NCBI GenBank assembly: GCA_013334745.1
Contig: JAAXWY010000005.1
Location: 1 to 64,000, forward strand
Reading direction: 5' to 3'
DNA length: 64,000 bases
Source: Coriobacteriia bacterium
GTDB lineage: Bacteria; Actinomycetota; Coriobacteriia; Anaerosomatales; JAAXUF01
Part shown: positions 34,362 to 44,050 of the stretch, piece by piece
Layout: every line of letters starts with the position of its first letter
Numbering within the stretch: position 1 is the stretch's first letter
The notes under the pieces: generated by a model
The model's database searches: none
What the model was told of the DNA's origin: nothing
The model's input: the letters and a program-made list of their open reading frames with translations, nothing else
Translations under genes and position numbers: made by a program

Positions 34362-34437
34362 GGGGACGTGGCTCAGTTGGGAGAGCGCTGCCTTCGCACG
34401 GCAGAGGTCGGGAGTTCGAATCTCCTCGTCTCCACCA
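34362..34437 (+). tRNA. tRNA-Ala, anticodon CGC
   Basis: 76 bases with encoded CCA. The acceptor arm GGGGACG pairs with CGTCTCC and includes the G3-U70 pair that marks alanine tRNAs. The anticodon arm is CTGCC-TTCGCAC-GGCAG, giving anticodon CGC (reads GCG). T arm GGGAG-TTCGAAT-CTCCT and D arm GCTC/GAGC fold normally. Discriminator A at 34434. Confidence 0.97.
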
Positions 34438-34447
34438 CGTATTGAAT

Positions 34448-34482
34448 GTCGAGGCGGCCTGCGATCTGCATGCCGCCTCGAC
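34448..34482 (+). terminator. Hairpin after tRNA-Ala
   Basis: A perfect 11-pair stem, GTCGAGGCGGC (34448-34458) with GCCGCCTCGAC (34472-34482), loop of 13, 10 bases after the tRNA. TTGTC follows; likely tRNA terminator. Confidence 0.65.
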
Positions 34483-34537
34483 TTGTCACGTCAGGTTCTC
34501 GCGCGTGCAGTGGTGCACGCCGACGGAAGGAGTGCAT

Positions 34538-34840
34538 ATGGACGGCGCCGCAGTTCAGACGGCAGCAGCGCCCGGCGGAATCATCGGCTGGGTCATGCAA
34601 TACGGCAACGTGGTGTTCTTCTTCGCGCAGGTCGCGTACTGGTTCTTCATGGTGCTGTTCATCGGCTACGCCGTCGCGCAGTTCAAGCGCTGGGTCAACT
34701 TCCAGCTCGGCACGGGTGCGAGTGGTCAGCTGCGGGATGCCGCGGCAGCCGATGTTGACGAGGACGAGGATGACGACGACGCCGGCGAGGACAGCCGTGA
34801 CTCGAAGTCCGAGGTCTCCATCGAAGAGTTCGTCGACTAA
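34538..34840 (+). CDS. Small membrane protein with acidic tail ahead of hemB
   Basis: 100 residues. One or two hydrophobic stretches (about 15-47, [20 protein letters not shown]) are followed by a basic patch (FKRW) and a strongly acidic tail (about 70-85, DEDEDDDD). No family recognised. ATG 34538 with GGAAGGAG upstream. Its stop lies 10 bp before hemB, so it is probably co-translated with it; the acidic tail could bind a metal or a basic partner, which is only inference. Confidence 0.75.
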   Translation: MDGAAVQTAAAPGGIIGWVMQYGNVVFFFAQVAYWFFMVLFIGYAVAQFKRWVNFQLGTGASGQLRDAAAADVDEDEDDDDAGEDSRDSKSEVSIEEFVD

Positions 34841-34850
34841 GGAGCGCTTC

Positions 34851-35831
34851 ATGCAGTTCCCGAACTACCGCCCCCGCCGCCTTCGCGGTAATGCCACGAT
34901 TCGCTCGATGGTCCGCGAGACTTCGCTCTCGGCCGCTGACTTCATCTACCCGCTGTTCGTGAAGCCCGGCGAGGGCAAGCGCGATGAGGTCTCCTCGATG
35001 CCCGGCGTCTTCCAGCTCTCGCTGGACATGCTACCGGCCGAGATCGACGAGCTGCGTTCGCTCGGTATCCCGGCCGTCATCCTGTTCGGCCTTCCCGCCG
35101 AGAAGGACGAGGTCGGCAGCGAAGCCTACGACGAGCACGGCATCGTGCAGGAGGCCATTCGCGCGATCAAAGCGCACGACCCGGACTTCTACGTCATCAC
35201 CGACGTGTGCCTGTGCGAGTACACCAGCCACGGGCACTGCGGCATCCTCGACGCCGACGGCTACGTGCTCAACGACGTCACGCTCGAGCTGCTCGCGAAG
35301 GAGGCCGTGACGCACGCTGAGGCCGGCGCCGACATGGTCGCTCCGAGCGACATGATGGACGGTCGCGTCGCGGCGATTCGTGCAGCGCTCGACGCCGAGG
35401 GTTTCGTCAACGTGCCGATCATGGCCTACTCGGTGAAGTACGCGAGCGGCTACTACGGACCGTTCCGCGATGCTGCCGATAGTGCGCCCACCTTCGGCGA
35501 CCGCAAGCAGTACCAGATGGATCCGGCCAATGCCGAGGAGGGCCTGCGCGAAGCGGCGCTCGATATCGACGAGGGTGCCGACATCGTCATGGTCAAGCCT
35601 GCGCTCGCCTATATGGACATGATCCGTCGCGTGAAGGACGAGTTCGGCTACCCCACCGCCGCCTACAACGTCTCCGGCGAGTACGCGATGGTCAAGGCCG
35701 CCGCCGCCAACGACTGGATCGACGAGAAGCGTGTCGTGCTCGAGACGATGCTCGGCTTCAAGCGCGCCGGAGCCGATCTCATCATCACGTATCACGCAAA
35801 GGATGCAGCACGCTGGCTCGCTGAAGGCTAG
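34851..35831 (+). CDS. hemB: Delta-aminolevulinic acid dehydratase (porphobilinogen synthase)
   Basis: Condenses two 5-aminolevulinates into porphobilinogen. 326 residues. The zinc-type site has Cys120, Cys122 and Cys130 (DVCLCEY...HGHCG), so this is a Zn-dependent rather than a Mg-only enzyme. Schiff-base lysines are Lys196 (AYSVKYAS) and Lys249 (MVKPALAY). It feeds HemC, encoded 20 kb away. AAGGAG sits 7 bases before ATG 34851. A strong hairpin follows at 35861. Confidence 0.97.
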   Translation: MQFPNYRPRRLRGNATIRSMVRETSLSAADFIYPLFVKPGEGKRDEVSSMPGVFQLSLDMLPAEIDELRSLGIPAVILFGLPAEKDEVGSEAYDEHGIVQEAIRAIKAHDPDFYVITDVCLCEYTSHGHCGILDADGYVLNDVTLELLAKEAVTHAEAGADMVAPSDMMDGRVAAIRAALDAEGFVNVPIMAYSVKYASGYYGPFRDAADSAPTFGDRKQYQMDPANAEEGLREAALDIDEGADIVMVKPALAYMDMIRRVKDEFGYPTAAYNVSGEYAMVKAAAANDWIDEKRVVLETMLGFKRAGADLIITYHAKDAARWLAEG

Positions 35832-35860
35832 AACCCCGCGAGCACTCTTTCGGACGTACT

Positions 35861-35891
35861 GCGGCCCGGGCGACATCGTCGTCCGGGCCGC
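35861..35891. terminator. Bidirectional hairpin between hemB and cardiolipin synthase
   Basis: GCGGCCCGGGCGAC (35861-35874) pairs with GTCGTCCGGGCCGC (35878-35891), 14 pairs with one G-U and a 3-base loop, then TTCATT. It sits between two convergent genes. Confidence 0.7.
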
Positions 35892-35911
35892 TTCATTACC
35901 CGTATCAGTTG

Positions 35912-37378
35912 CTACATCAAGTTCGACATCAGGCGAGACACTGAGTTGCGCAGCTTGAACGCGGCCGGCCAGTTCTCGACCGTCTCGAGCGTGACCTGTG
36001 AGCACTTGGTCATGTCGTCCTCGAAGATCGCGTCATGCTGCGCGGCGATGTCCTTGTTGAAGTACCACGCCATGACCTCTTTGTGCAGCGCAAGGCTGCG
36101 GATGTCCATGTTCATGGTGCCGATCACGCAGATCTCGCCGTCGATGGTCATCGTCTTGCCGTGGAAGAATCCGGCGTCGTACATGTAGATCTTCCCGCCC
36201 GCGAGCAGGAAGCGGTGGAAGAACGAGTGGGCGGCCCGCCACGGCAAGACCTTGTCGGGTACGCCGGTGATCATGAGGCGCACGTCTTTGCCCGCGAGCG
36301 CCTGATTGATCATGATCTCGTAGATGTCGGGGGTGGGGATGAAGTAGGGAGACTGGATCCAGATGCGCTCGCGCGCAGCCGCCATCGCGGACTCGTGGAC
36401 GCGCCGCGCCGGGTCCCAGAGCAGCTCCACGCCCTGCGCGACCGTCAGCGTAGGTGTCATCACGCCGTCCTGCGGGTACGTGGCCGGGAAGAACCTTTCG
36501 GTGAACAGGTTCTCCTGGGTGTTCTCATGCCACCGCGCGGCGAATAGCTTCTGCAGATCCGCGACGGCCGGGCCGTGGAACTTGCTGTGCGTATCACGCC
36601 ATGACTCGTAGTGCGGCTGACCGTCGATGTACTCCTGGCCAACATTCAGTCCGCCGATGTAGCCGATCACGCCATCGATCACGATGATCTTGCGGTGATC
36701 CATGTAGTTGATCTTGTGCCAGTCAGGCAGGTTGCTCTTGAACTTGACGCCAGCCGCCTGCATCTCCTTGATCTCATCCTTCTTGTAGGCCATGCAGCCG
36801 ACGAAGTCGGTGAGAAGCCGCACCTCGACGCCGGCCTTGACCCGCTCGATCAGGATGTCCTTGAGTTCTGCCGTGAGCTTGTCCCGCTCCCATATGAACA
36901 CCTGGAAGTTGATGGTTTCCTTCGCGTTGCGCAGGTCCTCCTTGAGCGCTGGGAACAGCACATCGCCGTTCTTGAGGATCGTCACGTCGTAGGCGGGCAT
37001 CACGTGCGTCGTGTCCGCTGCGAGCGCGGTCTTGATGATCGGGTCGTAGCCGAGTGGCGCCACCTGCTCAAGGAGGTTGCGCTCGACGGCCGAATGCTCA
37101 CCCCACAGGCGGTTCATCGTGGGCAGTGCGATTCGAGCGATCTCCTCGAACCACGGGCTGCGCTGCGCGATCTTCTTCCAGTTGCGTCCGAACAGGTAGT
37201 AGAAGAGCAGACCGGTGAGCGGGAACGCGATCAGCACGAGAATCCATGCGAGCGTCTCGGTGGGCTCACGCTCATCGCTGATGACGATGATGGCGACAGA
37301 CACCCAGTACACGAGAAGTGCGAAGGTGGCGATCGACGGCCAAGACTGAATGAGTTGCCACGTCACGGTGGGCTCCAT
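35912..37378 (-). CDS. cls: Cardiolipin synthase (phospholipase D family)
   Basis: 488 residues. Two N-terminal membrane helices (about 12-60, PLDc_N type) are followed by two HKD motifs: MDHRKIIVIDG and FFHGKTMTIDG. It joins two phosphatidylglycerols into cardiolipin in the membrane; as PLD enzymes share these motifs, the exact acceptor is inferred from length and the N-terminal anchor. ATG 37378. A perfect 15-pair hairpin lies between this gene and the DUF1269 gene upstream. Confidence 0.92.
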   Translation of the reverse strand: MEPTVTWQLIQSWPSIATFALLVYWVSVAIIVISDEREPTETLAWILVLIAFPLTGLLFYYLFGRNWKKIAQRSPWFEEIARIALPTMNRLWGEHSAVERNLLEQVAPLGYDPIIKTALAADTTHVMPAYDVTILKNGDVLFPALKEDLRNAKETINFQVFIWERDKLTAELKDILIERVKAGVEVRLLTDFVGCMAYKKDEIKEMQAAGVKFKSNLPDWHKINYMDHRKIIVIDGVIGYIGGLNVGQEYIDGQPHYESWRDTHSKFHGPAVADLQKLFAARWHENTQENLFTERFFPATYPQDGVMTPTLTVAQGVELLWDPARRVHESAMAAARERIWIQSPYFIPTPDIYEIMINQALAGKDVRLMITGVPDKVLPWRAAHSFFHRFLLAGGKIYMYDAGFFHGKTMTIDGEICVIGTMNMDIRSLALHKEVMAWYFNKDIAAQHDAIFEDDMTKCSQVTLETVENWPAAFKLRNSVSRLMSNLM

Positions 37379-37393
37379 CTCATGGGCGATGCT

Positions 37394-37431
37394 CTACAGG
37401 GCACGCTCGGTGACGAGAGCGTGCCCTGTAG
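37394..37431. terminator. Perfect 15-pair hairpin
   Basis: CTACAGGGCACGCTC (37394-37408) pairs with GAGCGTGCCCTGTAG (37417-37431), loop of 8. It lies downstream of the DUF1269 stop on the minus strand and just ahead of the cardiolipin synthase start. It has no T-run and could also act as an mRNA-stability or regulatory stem. Confidence 0.6.
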
Positions 37432-37459
37432 GCGGTGTGAAGGTCAAGCGATTCAGGAG

Positions 37460-37960
37460 CTAGCCGGCGGTCGCGTCGTCGGCCAGCGCCTCCTGCAGTT
37501 TGGCTGCAGCCTCGGGCGAGAGTGTCGTGCTCAGCACGGTCGCCTTCGTGCCTTGCAGTTCGGCCTGAATCGCCTCCGGAACGCTCTTCGCGACCAGAAG
37601 GAATAGCGCGGTGGAGCCGGGTGTGAGCGCGGCCGACGTCTCCTTGATGAAGGCGTCATCGATACCGTAGTCGCCCGAGAACGCACCAACAGCCGCGCCC
37701 GCAGCGGCACCTGCGGCTGCTCCAAGGAGCGGATTCAGGAACAGAACGCCCACTGCGACGCCGAGCATTCCGCCGATTGCGGCGTCGGCGCGTACAGACG
37801 AGAAGCCCTGGTGGAGCTTGGCCTTCCCGTCGCTGTTTACCGTCACTTTGACCGAATCTTCGAGGGCCAGAACACCCTCACCCTGCATCCGCTCAAGCTT
37901 CGGCTTGAACGCATCCGCTGCCGCCTCGTCCTCGAAGCCGAGGACCACAATGTCGCTCAT
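37460..37960 (-). CDS. DUF1269-like membrane protein
   Basis: 166 residues: a ferredoxin-like N-terminal half (VVLGFEDEAAADAFKPKLER), a central Gly/Ala-rich membrane segment (about 70-95, GAAAGAAAGAAVGAF), and a C-terminal half with TPGSTALFLLV. The layout matches DUF1269. Function unknown; relatives appear in stress operons. ATG 37960 has GAAAGGGG upstream. Confidence 0.8.
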   Translation of the reverse strand: MSDIVVLGFEDEAAADAFKPKLERMQGEGVLALEDSVKVTVNSDGKAKLHQGFSSVRADAAIGGMLGVAVGVLFLNPLLGAAAGAAAGAAVGAFSGDYGIDDAFIKETSAALTPGSTALFLLVAKSVPEAIQAELQGTKATVLSTTLSPEAAAKLQEALADDATAG

Positions 37961-38130
37961 GACTACCCCTTTCCCAAGCAGGCTCCGCATGCTGTAGGGC
38001 CTGCGCAATCGCCGGAGATGATTCACCGGTCTGGAGAGTTCATACCCCCGTTGGGGCCACGACTTGCGCCCGGAACCACGACTCGCGTGCGGCGCGCCCG
38101 GCCGTGAAGGCACGGGAATCGCTTGATGCA

Positions 38131-38159
38131 TTCACCCTGAGACTGAAGTAGGGGATAAT
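38131..38159 (+). promoter_or_regulatory. Candidate promoter of ahbD
   Basis: TTCACC (38131-38136), a 17-base spacer and GATAAT (38154-38159). The predicted start near 38166 leaves a leader of about 45 bases before GTG 38213. Confidence 0.5.
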
Positions 38160-38212
38160 CTGTCGGCTTGTACCTTCCGCCCACAGCGGACGTTTCATAG
38201 AGGAGTGTGCTT

Positions 38213-39679
38213 GTGAGCCAGAACGTCGGAGATTCATCGGCCCGTCCGGACCTCGAGCTCGAAGAGGAGTTCGGCGAGGACGAGGGCACGATCAACGAGC
38301 AGGAGATGGCGGAGGCCGAGGCCGGGTGCGGCCAGGCTGCCGTGGGTATTCCGATGGGTGCAGGCCACCCGGGGGACCTACCCTCGCTGGCTTCGCACGC
38401 TCGGTCCGGTCACCCGGGTGGCCATCCCGCAGGTATCCCCGGCGGGCCAGGAGGCCACCCCGCGGGAATCCCGGGCGGCCCCGGCGATCGTCAGCGTCAC
38501 GGCGGCGCGCGCAGCGTGGGCTTCCGTCCCGGTGGCGGGCCTGAGGCGATCGCCTATCAGGAGCGCACCGGCATCAAGGCGCCGCGCATCATCGCGTGGG
38601 AGATCACCCGCTCGTGCAACCTCAGTTGCGTGCACTGCCGCGCTGCTGCTGAGTTCGGCCACTACCACGGCGAGCTGTCGCTCGATGAGATCAAGGCGAC
38701 GATCGACAACATCGTCACCATCTCCAACCCGATCATCATCCTCACCGGCGGCGAGCCGCTCATGCGCCCCGACATCTGGGAGATCGTCGACTACGCCCAC
38801 GAGAAGGGCGCGATGCCGGTCATCGGCACCAACGCGACCCTCATCACCGAGGACATCGCGCAGAAGATGGCGGACCACAAGATCCCGCGCATCAGCGTGT
38901 CGGTCGACTTCCCGACCGCCGAGGGCCACGACGAGTTCCGCGCGCAGCCCGGTTGCTTCGATGCGACCATCGCGGGCATCAAGATGGCCAAGGCGCACGG
39001 CGTCGGTGTGCAGATCAACACCACCGTCACCACCCGTAACGCGCACCTCATCGAGGAGATCCACGACCTCGCCGAGTCGCTCAACGTCGATGCGTTCCAC
39101 ATCTTCATGCTCGTCCCCACGGGTCGCGGCTCGGAGATCCTTGCCGAGGAGCTTCCGCCGGAGGAGTACGAGAAGGTCCTCACCTGGGCGTATCACCGTC
39201 AGAAGACCAGCCCGCTGCACTTCAAGCCCACCGATGCGCCGCACTACTACCGCATCATCCGTCAGCTCGCCAAAGCCGAAGGCAAGAAGGTGACGCGCGA
39301 GGAGTACGGTCTGGATGCGATGACGCGCGGGTGTCTCGGCGGCATCACGTTCTGCTTCGTGAGCCACATTGGTGACATCCAGCCGTGCGGCTACTTCGAC
39401 ATGCAGCTCGGCAACGTCAAGGAGAAGCCGTTCTCGGAGATATGGACCGAGAGCAAGGTCTTCAACGACCTGCGCGACTATTCGCTCCTCAAAGGCAAGT
39501 GCGGCGCGTGTGAGTTCAAGGCCGTGTGCGGCGGGTGCCGCGCGCGCGCACTCGAGGCGACCGGGGACTACATGGAGGAGGAGCCGTACTGCGCGTACGA
39601 GCCGCCTGCGTGGAAGGGCGCCTGCTCGCTCGAGGAGGCCGCGGCCGACATGGGCGTCTCGGTGGTCGGCGACAACTAG
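38213..39679 (+). CDS. ahbD: Radical SAM heme b synthase AhbD with His/Pro/Gly-rich N-terminus
   Basis: 488 residues. The first 120 are unusual: an acidic start, then a His/Pro/Gly-rich stretch with two 11-residue repeats (GGHPAGIPGGP, 69-90). The radical SAM cluster is Cys135-x3-Cys139-x2-Cys142 (CNLSCVHC), with ILTGGEPLMRPD after it. The C-terminus has auxiliary-cluster cysteines in CGACEFKAVCGGCRARA and ends in a MEEEPYC segment as in AhbD, which converts Fe-coproporphyrin III to heme b. The related AhbC (earlier step) is a weaker option. GTG 38213 has AGGAG 7 bases ahead. Monocistronic, closed by a hairpin. Confidence 0.86.
   Translation: MSQNVGDSSARPDLELEEEFGEDEGTINEQEMAEAEAGCGQAAVGIPMGAGHPGDLPSLASHARSGHPGGHPAGIPGGPGGHPAGIPGGPGDRQRHGGARSVGFRPGGGPEAIAYQERTGIKAPRIIAWEITRSCNLSCVHCRAAAEFGHYHGELSLDEIKATIDNIVTISNPIIILTGGEPLMRPDIWEIVDYAHEKGAMPVIGTNATLITEDIAQKMADHKIPRISVSVDFPTAEGHDEFRAQPGCFDATIAGIKMAKAHGVGVQINTTVTTRNAHLIEEIHDLAESLNVDAFHIFMLVPTGRGSEILAEELPPEEYEKVLTWAYHRQKTSPLHFKPTDAPHYYRIIRQLAKAEGKKVTREEYGLDAMTRGCLGGITFCFVSHIGDIQPCGYFDMQLGNVKEKPFSEIWTESKVFNDLRDYSLLKGKCGACEFKAVCGGCRARALEATGDYMEEEPYCAYEPPAWKGACSLEEAAADMGVSVVGDN
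38417..38482 (+). repeat. Two in-frame 33-base tandem repeats in ahbD
   Basis: Units 38417-38449 and 38450-38482 encode the same 11 residues (GGHPAGIPGGP). They differ at several third codon positions, so the repeat is conserved at protein rather than DNA level. A metal- or heme-binding role of the His residues is inference. Confidence 0.75.
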
Positions 39680-39706
39680 GTCGATTCTGCCGACATAAGC
39701 AATCAT

Positions 39707-39735
39707 GCGGGGCGGGCCGATGTGGCTCGCCCCGC
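39707..39735 (+). terminator. Terminator-like hairpin after ahbD
   Basis: GCGGGGCGGGCC (39707-39718) pairs with GGCTCGCCCCGC (39724-39735), one G-U pair and a 5-base loop; GTTCGTTC follows. Confidence 0.6.
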
Positions 39736-39787
39736 GTTCGTTCTCGCGGCCTGCCGTCGCCGAGCGCCGCGCTCGGGACCAGCCGAC

Positions 39788-39796
39788 TGATATACT
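39788..39796 (+). promoter_or_regulatory. Extended -10 promoter of hemL
   Basis: TGATATACT (39788-39796), a TGn plus TATACT, 67 bases before the hemL start, no clear -35. The same 11 bases CTGATATACTC recur ahead of rfbF. Confidence 0.5.
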
Positions 39797-39862
39797 CCGC
39801 ATGACCTTCAGGGAGCCCCGCGCGGCACCGATTCCCACCACGCGAAAGAGGTTCACAGACCC

Positions 39863-41152
39863 ATGCAGCATACAAAGTCATCCGAGTTCTTCGCGATCGC
39901 ACAAAACGTCATTCCGGGCGGCGTGAACTCGCCGGTCCGCGCCTTCAAGAGTGTCGGCACCGACCCGGTCTTCTACGAGCGCGCCAAGGGTTCGCGCGTT
40001 TGGGACGCCGACGGCAACGAGTACATCGACTTCGTGGCGAGCTGGGGCCCGATGATCCTGGGCCATGCGCCCGACGTCGTGCACGAGGCGGTTCGCACGC
40101 AGCTCGACAAGGGCACCAGCTACGGCGCCCCCACGATGATCGAAGTCGAGATGGCCGAGAAGCTCGTCGAGATCGTGCCGTCCATCGAGATGGTGCGCAT
40201 GGTGTCGAGCGGCACCGAGGCGACGATGAGCGCTATCCGCCTCGCTCGTGGCTACACGGGACGCGAGAAGTTCATCAAGTTCGATGGCAACTACCACGGC
40301 CACTCCGACGCGCTGCTCGTGGCCGCGGGCTCCGGTCTCGTCACGCTCGGCATCCCGTCGACGCCCGGCGTCACCAAGGGCGCGGCCGCCGATACGATCG
40401 TGCTTCCCTACAACGACATCGACGCGGTTCGCGAGTGTCTCGCGGCTAACAAGGATCAGGTCGCGGCGATTATCGTCGAGCCGATCGCGGGCAACATGGG
40501 CGTCGTCGCTCCGCAGCCGGGCTTCCTGCAGGGTCTACGCGACGCGTGTGATGAGCACGGTACTGTGCTCATCTTCGACGAGGTCATCAGCGGTTTCCGC
40601 GTCGCACTCGGCGGTGCGCAGCAGCTGTACGGCGTCAAGCCGGATCTCACCACCCTCGGCAAGATCATCGGCGGCGGCTTCCCGGTCGGCGCGTTCGGCG
40701 GCAAGGCCGAGATCATGAAGTCGCTTGCCCCGGTCGGCCCCGTCTACCAGGCGGGCACGCTTTCGGGCAACCCCATCGCCATGGTGGCCGGTCTCGCACT
40801 CATCGGCGAGCTGTCCAAGCCGGGCGTTTACGAGCGCCTCGACCACCTCGGCGCCAAGCTCGCTGGCGGGCTGTGCAAGGCTGCACAGAACGCCGGCATG
40901 GTGACCTGCTGCAACCGCGTCGGCTCGATGTCGACGATGTTCTTCACCAGCGAGGATGTGGTCGACTGGAAGACCGCCGCGACGAGCGATACAGCCGCGT
41001 ACGGCCAGTACTTCCGCGGCATGCTCGAGGCTGGCTTCACGATCGCGCCGAGCCAGTTCGAGGCGTGCTTCGTCGGCCTGTCGCACACGGATGCAGAGAT
41101 CGACGCGTTCGTCTCGGCGGCCGGGGACGTGCTTGCGAAGATGGCGGACTAG
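39863..41152 (+). CDS. hemL: Glutamate-1-semialdehyde 2,1-aminomutase
   Basis: PLP enzyme that converts glutamate-1-semialdehyde to 5-aminolevulinate, acting right after HemA. 429 residues: PGGVNSPVRAFKSVG at the N-terminus, MVSSGTEATMSA, FDEVISGFR and the PLP lysine Lys267 in LGKIIGGGFPVGA. With HemA it confirms the C5 route. galU starts 3 bp downstream, so hemL and galU are probably transcribed together. Confidence 0.97.
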   Translation: MQHTKSSEFFAIAQNVIPGGVNSPVRAFKSVGTDPVFYERAKGSRVWDADGNEYIDFVASWGPMILGHAPDVVHEAVRTQLDKGTSYGAPTMIEVEMAEKLVEIVPSIEMVRMVSSGTEATMSAIRLARGYTGREKFIKFDGNYHGHSDALLVAAGSGLVTLGIPSTPGVTKGAAADTIVLPYNDIDAVRECLAANKDQVAAIIVEPIAGNMGVVAPQPGFLQGLRDACDEHGTVLIFDEVISGFRVALGGAQQLYGVKPDLTTLGKIIGGGFPVGAFGGKAEIMKSLAPVGPVYQAGTLSGNPIAMVAGLALIGELSKPGVYERLDHLGAKLAGGLCKAAQNAGMVTCCNRVGSMSTMFFTSEDVVDWKTAATSDTAAYGQYFRGMLEAGFTIAPSQFEACFVGLSHTDAEIDAFVSAAGDVLAKMAD

Positions 41153-41155
41153 CCG

Positions 41156-43034
<1,879 letters not shown>

Positions 43035-43049
43035 CGCGGGCGGCTACTC

Positions 43050-44018
43050 ATGCCTAAGCGCGCACTCATCACCGGCGTCGCCGGCCAGGACGGCTCCTAC
43101 CTGAGCGACCTGCTGCTCGGGAAGGGCTACGAGGTGTTCGGCGTGGTCGGGCCGTATCCGGGTGACTTCTACGAGCGTGCTGAGCGATTCGACGGGCGCC
43201 TCAAGGCGATCGATGCGGACCTCACGGACATGGGTTCGCTTCTCACCGCCGTCGAGGAGTCGCAGCCCGACGAGGTCTACAACTTCGCCGCGCAGTCCTC
43301 GGTTGGGGACTCCTTCGACTCCGCGATCGCCACCACCGAGGTCAACGCCGTGGGTGTCCTGCGCATGCTTGAGGCGCTTCGTACGCTGGCACCGGAGGCC
43401 CGCTTCTTCCAGGCCGCATCCGCCGAGATGTTCGGCAACGCCGCCGAGATGCCGCAGCGAGAGACCACGCCGCTGCACCCGCGCTCTCCGTATGCTGCGT
43501 CCAAGACGTACGCGTTTCACATCGTCGGCAGCTACCGTGACTCGTACGGGATGCATGCGAGCAACGGGATCATGTTCAACCACGAGTCGCCCATGCGCCC
43601 GTCCCAGTTCGTGACCCGCAAGATCACCGATGGCGCGGTTCGCTGCAAGCTCGGACTCGCGACCGAACTGCGGCTGGGGAACCTCGACGCGCGTCGTGAC
43701 TGGGGCTTCGCGGGCGACTACGTCGAGGCGATGTGGTTGATGCTTCAGCAAGATGAGCCGGGGGACTACGTTGTGGCGTCGGGCGTGACTCACACCGTGC
43801 GAGAGTTCTGCGACGCCGCATTCTCGCATCTCGGTCTGGACTACGAGCAGTTTGTCGTCGTCGACCCGGAGTTCTTCCGCCCGGTCGACGTCAACGTCTT
43901 GTACGGCGATCCTACCAAGGCTCGCGATGAACTCGGTTGGACGCCGAAGGTGACTTTCGAGCGTCTCGTCGAAATGATGGTCGATGCTGACTTGGAACGG
44001 CTGTCCGCGCAGGCGTGA
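43050..44018 (+). CDS. Second GDP-mannose 4,6-dehydratase-type enzyme
   Basis: 322-residue paralogue of the preceding gene: ITGVAGQDGSYLSDLLLGKG, SAEMFGNAAEMPQ (Ser in place of the first catalytic Thr), Tyr-x3-Lys in YAASKTYAF, NHESPMRPSQFVTRKI. It may act as a GDP-sugar dehydratase with different substrate, as part of a hetero-oligomer, or on the product of the first. A reductase (Rmd) is less likely because the GQDGSYL motif is GMD-type. ATG 43050. Starts 15 bp after gmd. Confidence 0.85.
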   Translation: MPKRALITGVAGQDGSYLSDLLLGKGYEVFGVVGPYPGDFYERAERFDGRLKAIDADLTDMGSLLTAVEESQPDEVYNFAAQSSVGDSFDSAIATTEVNAVGVLRMLEALRTLAPEARFFQAASAEMFGNAAEMPQRETTPLHPRSPYAASKTYAFHIVGSYRDSYGMHASNGIMFNHESPMRPSQFVTRKITDGAVRCKLGLATELRLGNLDARRDWGFAGDYVEAMWLMLQQDEPGDYVVASGVTHTVREFCDAAFSHLGLDYEQFVVVDPEFFRPVDVNVLYGDPTKARDELGWTPKVTFERLVEMMVDADLERLSAQA

Positions 44019-44050
44019 GCGCCGCGCTGTCGTGTGAAAGGGACTGAACT

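Noticed and set aside
34346-34537. Coding frame running through tRNA-Ala into the small acidic protein
   Set aside because: It would translate the tRNA; the protein has its own ribosome site at ATG 34538.
38417-38482. Short tandem repeats as a CRISPR-like array
   Set aside because: Only two units with no spacers, in frame within ahbD and encoding identical residues.
38378-39871. Long open frame antisense to ahbD
   Set aside because: Arg/Val/His-rich translation without motifs; an expected shadow of a G+C-rich gene whose sense frame holds clear radical SAM motifs.
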